Assembly (NCBI GenBank): GCA_937910665.1
Contig: CALEPR010000114.1
Location: 1-17,966 of the forward strand
Reading direction: 5' to 3'
Length of the DNA stretch: 17,966 nt
Source: an uncultured Selenomonadales bacterium
GTDB lineage: Bacteria > Bacillota > Negativicutes > Selenomonadales > Selenomonadaceae
Shown here: positions 14,947-17,966 of the stretch, piece after piece
Numbering within the stretch: position 1 is the stretch's first letter
How the letters are laid out: every line of letters begins with the position of its first letter
Made by a program: the position numbers and the translations under genes
Notes under the pieces: generated by a model
What the model saw: the letters and a program-made list of their open reading frames with translations, nothing else
Told to the model about the DNA's origin: nothing
Database searches by the model: none

Positions 14947-15221
14947 CAATGGAAATTTTTCAATCTTTAAAATTTAGACAGGCTTATAAAAAACTTTTTA
15001 AAAATCAAAAGTCCGCAGTCAATGAAGAAATAAAAAAAATTTCGCAAAATCCTTCAGTCGGCGAGGAAAAGAAATAAGATTTGCGAGGAGTTTTTGTCCA
15101 TAAGTTTAAAATAAATTCTCAGCTTTACTTGTTGGAGTATTCTTTCGATGAAACTTCGTTGACTTTGTTATTGCTGGGAGTTCACGAAAATTTTTACAGA
15201 GATTTGAAAAAAAATATTTGA
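14943..15221 (+). pseudogene. RelE/ParE-family toxin broken by an in-frame stop
   Basis: From ATG 14943 (overlapping the antitoxin stop) the frame reads MTMEIFQSLKFRQAYKKLFKNQ and KKISQNPSVGEEKK, then TAA at 15075-15077, then continues in the same frame with DLRGVFVHKFKINSQLYLLEYSFD, LLLLGVHENFYRDLKKNI and TGA at 15219. The second part holds the hallmark HENFYRDLK end of RelE/ParE-type toxins, which intact relatives carry at about residue 90. The stop occupies the place where relatives usually have a Gly or similar before DL.GV.VYKF, so a single base change would explain it. A 44-residue N-terminal stub should lack the fold, so the toxin is probably inactive. Confidence 0.82.
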
Positions 15222-15294
15222 GGAATCGAAATAATCTTGAAATAAAATCACGCAGAAACTTTTGGAGAAGTGAAATTTTATTGTTGATTGAAAA

Positions 15295-15352
15295 GGGATA
15301 AGAGATAAGAGATAAGAAAAAAATTCCTCCTTCCTCACTCCTCATTCCTAAC
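15295..15352. repeat. Paired 7-bp repeats before the LCP gene
   Basis: Two short arrays face each other: GGATAAG AGATAAG AGATAAG at 15296-15316, then ATTCCTC CTTCCTC ACTCCTC ATTCCTA AC at 15323-15352. The second is the 9870-9936 repeat family in the same strand sense (pyrimidine strand = plus). The 15222-15374 gap holds these repeats, AT-rich sequence and no convincing promoter. Confidence 0.75.
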
Positions 15353-15374
15353 TAAAAATAAGGCTGTGTCTAAG

Positions 15375-16373
15375 ATGGCAAATTTAACTCAAGACAATAT
15401 TAAGAAAAAACGCAAAACAATGAAACGCAGGCGGAGAATACAAATTTTTCGCTTGGTTTTTATGTGCGTTTTAATTGCCTTGTTAGGCTCGGCAGTTTTA
15501 TTTTTTGGAATCAGCGTTTATAATGTCGGCAACAGAGTTTACAACGAATTTAATTCTATGTATCAAGGTTACAATGAAAGGAAGACGGCGAGAGTCGGCG
15601 CAGTTGATCCAAAATTCGACGGTTACACAAATATTTTGATTCTGGGAATTGACGACGGCGAACAGGGCGACCAACAGGCAGACACAATTTTAGTTTTAAG
15701 TTTTTCAAACGACACAGGCAAGTCAAGATTGATTTCAATTCCGCGCGATACTCTTGTCAATGCAAATTCATCTTCGGGCAGACTTGGAACTTTGTACGGC
15801 TGGGGCGGCGCAAATTTAATCGTCCGTCATGTCTCTGCTTTGCTGGGCGTTCCAATTCATCAATACATTGTCATTGGAATGAGTACGTTTGCAGAATTGA
15901 TTGACACTCTCGGCGGCGTTGATATTTACGTTGAAGAAAATATGGATTATGATGATCCGCAGTCGGGACTTTCAATTCATCTCGGACAAGGTTATCAACA
16001 TTTGAATGGCGAAGAATCTCAAAAATATTTGCGCTTTTTAAGTTCAAAACTTGGCGATGTCGGCAGAGTTCAGCGTCAGCAAAAATTTATGAAAGCACTT
16101 TATGCAAAAGTTTTGCAGCTTGAAACAATTCCGAAACTTCCTGCGATTGCAGATATTTTTCAGCACAAAATGGAAACTTCAGCAGAAATTTTTGACTCGG
16201 CACACTTGGCAAATGTTTTGCGTCGAATGAGTTCAGATCCGCCAACGACTGTAATGTTGCCCGGCTATGAAAATTCTGACGGCGCATGGATTCCAAATAT
16301 TGCGGAGATTGATTCAAGAATGCAGGAGCTTTTTCCGATTCAAGATATAGTGGAAGAAAGTTCAGAAGAATAA
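15375..16373 (+). CDS. LytR-CpsA-Psr (LCP) family cell-envelope protein
   Basis: LCP enzymes transfer undecaprenyl-linked glycopolymers onto peptidoglycan (or related acceptors) outside the membrane. 332 residues from ATG 15375, type II membrane topology: a very basic N-terminus (KKKRKTMKRRRR, about 10-21), one helix at about 25-47 (VFMCVLIALLGSAVLFFGISV), and the LCP domain outside. Domain marks: ILILGIDD and ADTILVLSF, RLISIPRDTLV with the phosphate-binding Arg, LGGVDIYVEENMDYDDPQSGLSIHL, GYQHLNGEESQKYLRF and DVGRVQRQQKFMKAL. AAGG at 15360-15363 is 11 bases before the ATG; GTG 15366 would be too close to it. In an LPS-bearing Firmicute the acceptor polymer is unclear. Position before rsfS is the conserved one. 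Confidence 0.9.
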   Translation: MANLTQDNIKKKRKTMKRRRRIQIFRLVFMCVLIALLGSAVLFFGISVYNVGNRVYNEFNSMYQGYNERKTARVGAVDPKFDGYTNILILGIDDGEQGDQQADTILVLSFSNDTGKSRLISIPRDTLVNANSSSGRLGTLYGWGGANLIVRHVSALLGVPIHQYIVIGMSTFAELIDTLGGVDIYVEENMDYDDPQSGLSIHLGQGYQHLNGEESQKYLRFLSSKLGDVGRVQRQQKFMKALYAKVLQLETIPKLPAIADIFQHKMETSAEIFDSAHLANVLRRMSSDPPTTVMLPGYENSDGAWIPNIAEIDSRMQELFPIQDIVEESSEE

Positions 16374-16396
16374 ATTTTAAAGGAGAGATTTTTTTT

Positions 16397-16741
16397 ATGA
16401 ACAGCATGGAACTTGCATTAAAAGTTTGCAAGGCGGCGAGCGATAAAAAAGCCGCAGAAATTATTACAATGGATATGCGCGGCGTAATGTTTTCTACAGA
16501 TTATTTTGTAATTTGCTCTGCGCCGACGGCTACACAAGTACGCGCCATTGCCGATAACGTCGAAGAGGAACTTGACAAAGAAAATATCCATTTCAGCCAC
16601 AAGGAAGGTTATCATGAAGGCGAATGGATTCTGCTTGATTATGGCGATGTTGTAGTACACATTTTCAAAAACGAAAACCGCGAATATTACGCACTTGAAA
16701 AACTTTGGGGAGACGCTAAAATTACAAACTATGAAGGATAA
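16397..16741 (+). CDS. rsfS: Ribosomal silencing factor RsfS
   Basis: Binds ribosomal protein L14 on the large subunit and blocks joining of the subunits, slowing translation in starvation. 114 residues, standard. Family marks: AAEIITMDMRGVMFSTDYFVICSA (about 19-42), ATQVRAIADNVEEEL, HKEGYHEGEWILLDYGDVVVHIF (about 68-90) and the end YYALEKLWGDA. AAAGGAGAG about eight bases before ATG 16397 is a strong site. Follows the LCP gene by 23 bases and overlaps the next gene by 11, so the three are probably one unit. Confidence 0.96.
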   Translation: MNSMELALKVCKAASDKKAAEIITMDMRGVMFSTDYFVICSAPTATQVRAIADNVEEELDKENIHFSHKEGYHEGEWILLDYGDVVVHIFKNENREYYALEKLWGDAKITNYEG

Positions 16742-17591
16742 ATTTGAACTTAAACCAATGACCGTTGTCAAATTAAAAGTTGTGCGAAAAGCCGACTTCG
16801 GCGCGTTTTTGGGCGCAGGTACAGGAAACACTGACGACGATATTTTACTGCACAAACTCCAACAAACGGCTAAAGTTGAAATTGGCGATACTGTCGAAGT
16901 TTTTTTGTATCTTGACCCGCGCAAAAGATTAACGGCAAGCATGCGCGTTCCAAAAATGAAAATTGGACAAATTGCGCGGCTTAAGGTTATAAATGTTAGT
17001 GAAGACGGAGCATTTTTAGACGCCGGAGCAGAGCGCGGAATTTTTATGCCGTTTGCCGAAATGGTAGGGCGTCCTAAAGTCGGTGACGTTGTTTGGGCAA
17101 AACTTTATACTGATAAATCGGGACGGCTTGCAACGTCAATGAAAGTTGCTGATGAAATTAGACGTGCGTCAAAACCTGCGGAAAATATTCAACGCGGAGA
17201 TAAAATTATCGGCACTATTTACAACATTACTGACGCTGGCGCTTTCGTTTTCAGTGAAGAAAGATATATCGTTTTCATTGCGCAGAAGGAAATTCCGCGT
17301 GTTTTAAGAGCCGGTGAAGTCGTTGAAGCGCGGGTAACTTATGTTCGTGAAGACGGCAGGCTTGATGCGTCATTGAGATTTGCTAAGGAAATTGCCCTGC
17401 AAAATGACGCGGAAAATATTTTGAACTTTATGCGAAAAAATGGCGGTGAAATGTCCTTCAGCGACGCTACAGCGCCGGAAAAGATTCAAGCCGTATTCCA
17501 CATCAGCAAGGCGGCTTTTAAACGCGCTATAGGGCATCTTTTCAGTGAACATCTTATCGAAAAAAATTCTGACGGTTGGAAAATTTGTTAG
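16731..17591 (+). CDS. cvfB: S1 RNA-binding domain protein, CvfB-like
   Basis: About 286 residues from ATG 16731, matching the CvfB/YitL family (near 280-300), RNA-binding regulators known for influencing virulence factor expression in staphylococci. Three OB-fold (S1-like) units are visible with recurring KVG/RRG-D....V and AFLDAG / GAFVF patterns (about 8-60, 66-130, 142-205), then a winged-helix C-terminus (about 222-286: ILNFMRKNGGEMSFSDATAPEKIQAVFHISKAAFKRAIGHL). The start is uncertain: ATG 16731 overlaps rsfS by 11 bases and has only a distant GGGGAG; TTG 16695 and ATG 16758 are alternatives. Probably translated by coupling to rsfS. Role here is inferred from family only. Confidence 0.85.
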   Translation: MKDKFELKPMTVVKLKVVRKADFGAFLGAGTGNTDDDILLHKLQQTAKVEIGDTVEVFLYLDPRKRLTASMRVPKMKIGQIARLKVINVSEDGAFLDAGAERGIFMPFAEMVGRPKVGDVVWAKLYTDKSGRLATSMKVADEIRRASKPAENIQRGDKIIGTIYNITDAGAFVFSEERYIVFIAQKEIPRVLRAGEVVEARVTYVREDGRLDASLRFAKEIALQNDAENILNFMRKNGGEMSFSDATAPEKIQAVFHISKAAFKRAIGHLFSEHLIEKNSDGWKIC

Positions 17592-17603
17592 GAGACGTTA
17601 AAA

Positions 17604-17966
17604 GTGTACATAATCGGATTGACCGGCGGAATTGCTTGCGGGAAGTCTGCCATTGCTGAAACTTTTAAAAAATTCGGCGCGATAACTTTTGATATTGACA
17701 GAGAGACCCATAAGCTTTTACAATGCGGCGGAGAACTTTATTCTGATTATGTTCGACATTTCGGCGATATGATTCTTGACGCGGAAGGACAAATTAATAA
17801 AAAAATCGTTGCCGACATTATTTTCAACAACGAAAGTGAAAGATTATGGGTAAATTCAGTAGCTCATCCCGTGCTTTTGAATCGCACAAGAGATTTTCTT
17901 GTTGACTGCGCGGAAAAAGGAGTTAAGCTTGTAGTTTTGGAAATTCCGCTACTTTTTGAGGCAAAT
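17604..17966 (+). CDS. coaE: Dephospho-CoA kinase, 3' part outside window
   Basis: Phosphorylates dephospho-CoA on the ribose 3' position, last step of coenzyme A synthesis. My translation gives 121 codons open to the window end: VYIIGLTGGIACGKSAIAETF with the P-loop GLTGGIACGKS at residues 5-15, then the CoA-binding DIDRETHKLL near 33-42 (family D.D...H.L), RLWVNSVAHPVL (family L..i.HP.V) and the late VVLEIPLLFEAN (family v.diPLLfE). Start is GTG 17604 with GGAGA eight bases upstream, overlapping the cvfB stop region; the gap is 12 bases, so co-transcription with cvfB is likely. About 80 residues should remain beyond the window. Confidence 0.93.
   Translation, partial: MYIIGLTGGIACGKSAIAETFKKFGAITFDIDRETHKLLQCGGELYSDYVRHFGDMILDAEGQINKKIVADIIFNNESERLWVNSVAHPVLLNRTRDFLVDCAEKGVKLVVLEIPLLFEAN

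Noticed and set aside
11987..15077. Reassignment or readthrough of TAA, because both broken toxins contain an in-frame TAA.
   Set aside because: TAA ends topB, rsfS, the LCP gene and the zinc-ribbon gene at family-typical lengths, so it is an ordinary stop here.
15222..15374. CRISPR-like or transposon-end interpretation of the repeats before the LCP gene.
   Set aside because: Units are 7 bases with no spacers, no transposase gene is present, and no target duplication or matching terminal inverted repeats are seen.

Overview
The window reads as chromosome of an AT-rich, LPS-bearing (diderm) Firmicute, most probably of the class Negativicutes (Selenomonas/Veillonella relatives). The reasons are the proA-nadD-yqeK-lcp-rsfS housekeeping block typical of Firmicutes, a lipid A-type acyltransferase (LpxL/HtrB) expected only where there is an outer membrane, strong Shine-Dalgarno sites of the AAGGAGG type, and frequent TTG starts. 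This placement is inferred from gene content; no rRNA or tRNA is present to confirm it.

Layout. 1-2296 (minus): cobalamin-dependent methionine synthase metH, entering the window without its C-terminus, with its own extended -10 promoter. 2429-4606 (minus): DNA topoisomerase III. 4676-6313 (minus): a two-module glycosyltransferase, probably transcribed with topB. 6561-8479 (plus): a stand-alone condensation-domain protein followed by a small protein of unknown function, transcribed divergently from the glycosyltransferase. 8584-10857 (minus): lpxL then aroA, meeting the preceding pair tail to tail. 10953-11243 (minus): a small zinc-ribbon protein. 11529-15221 (plus): a packed run of mntA, broken hepT, proA, a 43-residue membrane peptide, nadD, yqeK, a ParD-like antitoxin and a broken RelE/ParE toxin, with several start/stop overlaps. 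15375-17966 (plus): an LCP-family protein, rsfS, an S1-domain CvfB-like regulator and the start of coaE.

The main themes are anabolism (methionine, aromatic amino acids, proline, NAD, CoA), envelope building (LpxL, LCP protein, glycosyltransferase) and ribosome or RNA control (RsfS, CvfB, YqeK). The most unusual region is the proA-nadD-yqeK stretch. Two unrelated toxin-antitoxin modules lie in it, one on each side, and in both the antitoxin is intact while the toxin is destroyed by an in-frame TAA (hepT also has a frameshift). The first dead toxin still carries the ribosome binding site and start overlap of proA. A previously unlisted small membrane ORF fits exactly between proA and nadD. A dispersed family of 7-bp tandem repeats (consensus near TAGGAAT/GAGGAAT) sits at three gene borders and, at one of them, encodes the end of LpxL, its stop codon and the ribosome binding site of aroA.

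No tRNA, rRNA, CRISPR array, insertion sequence or riboswitch was recognised. No gene-free stretch exceeds 300 bases; the longest (11244-11528 and 6314-6560) hold back-to-back promoters.
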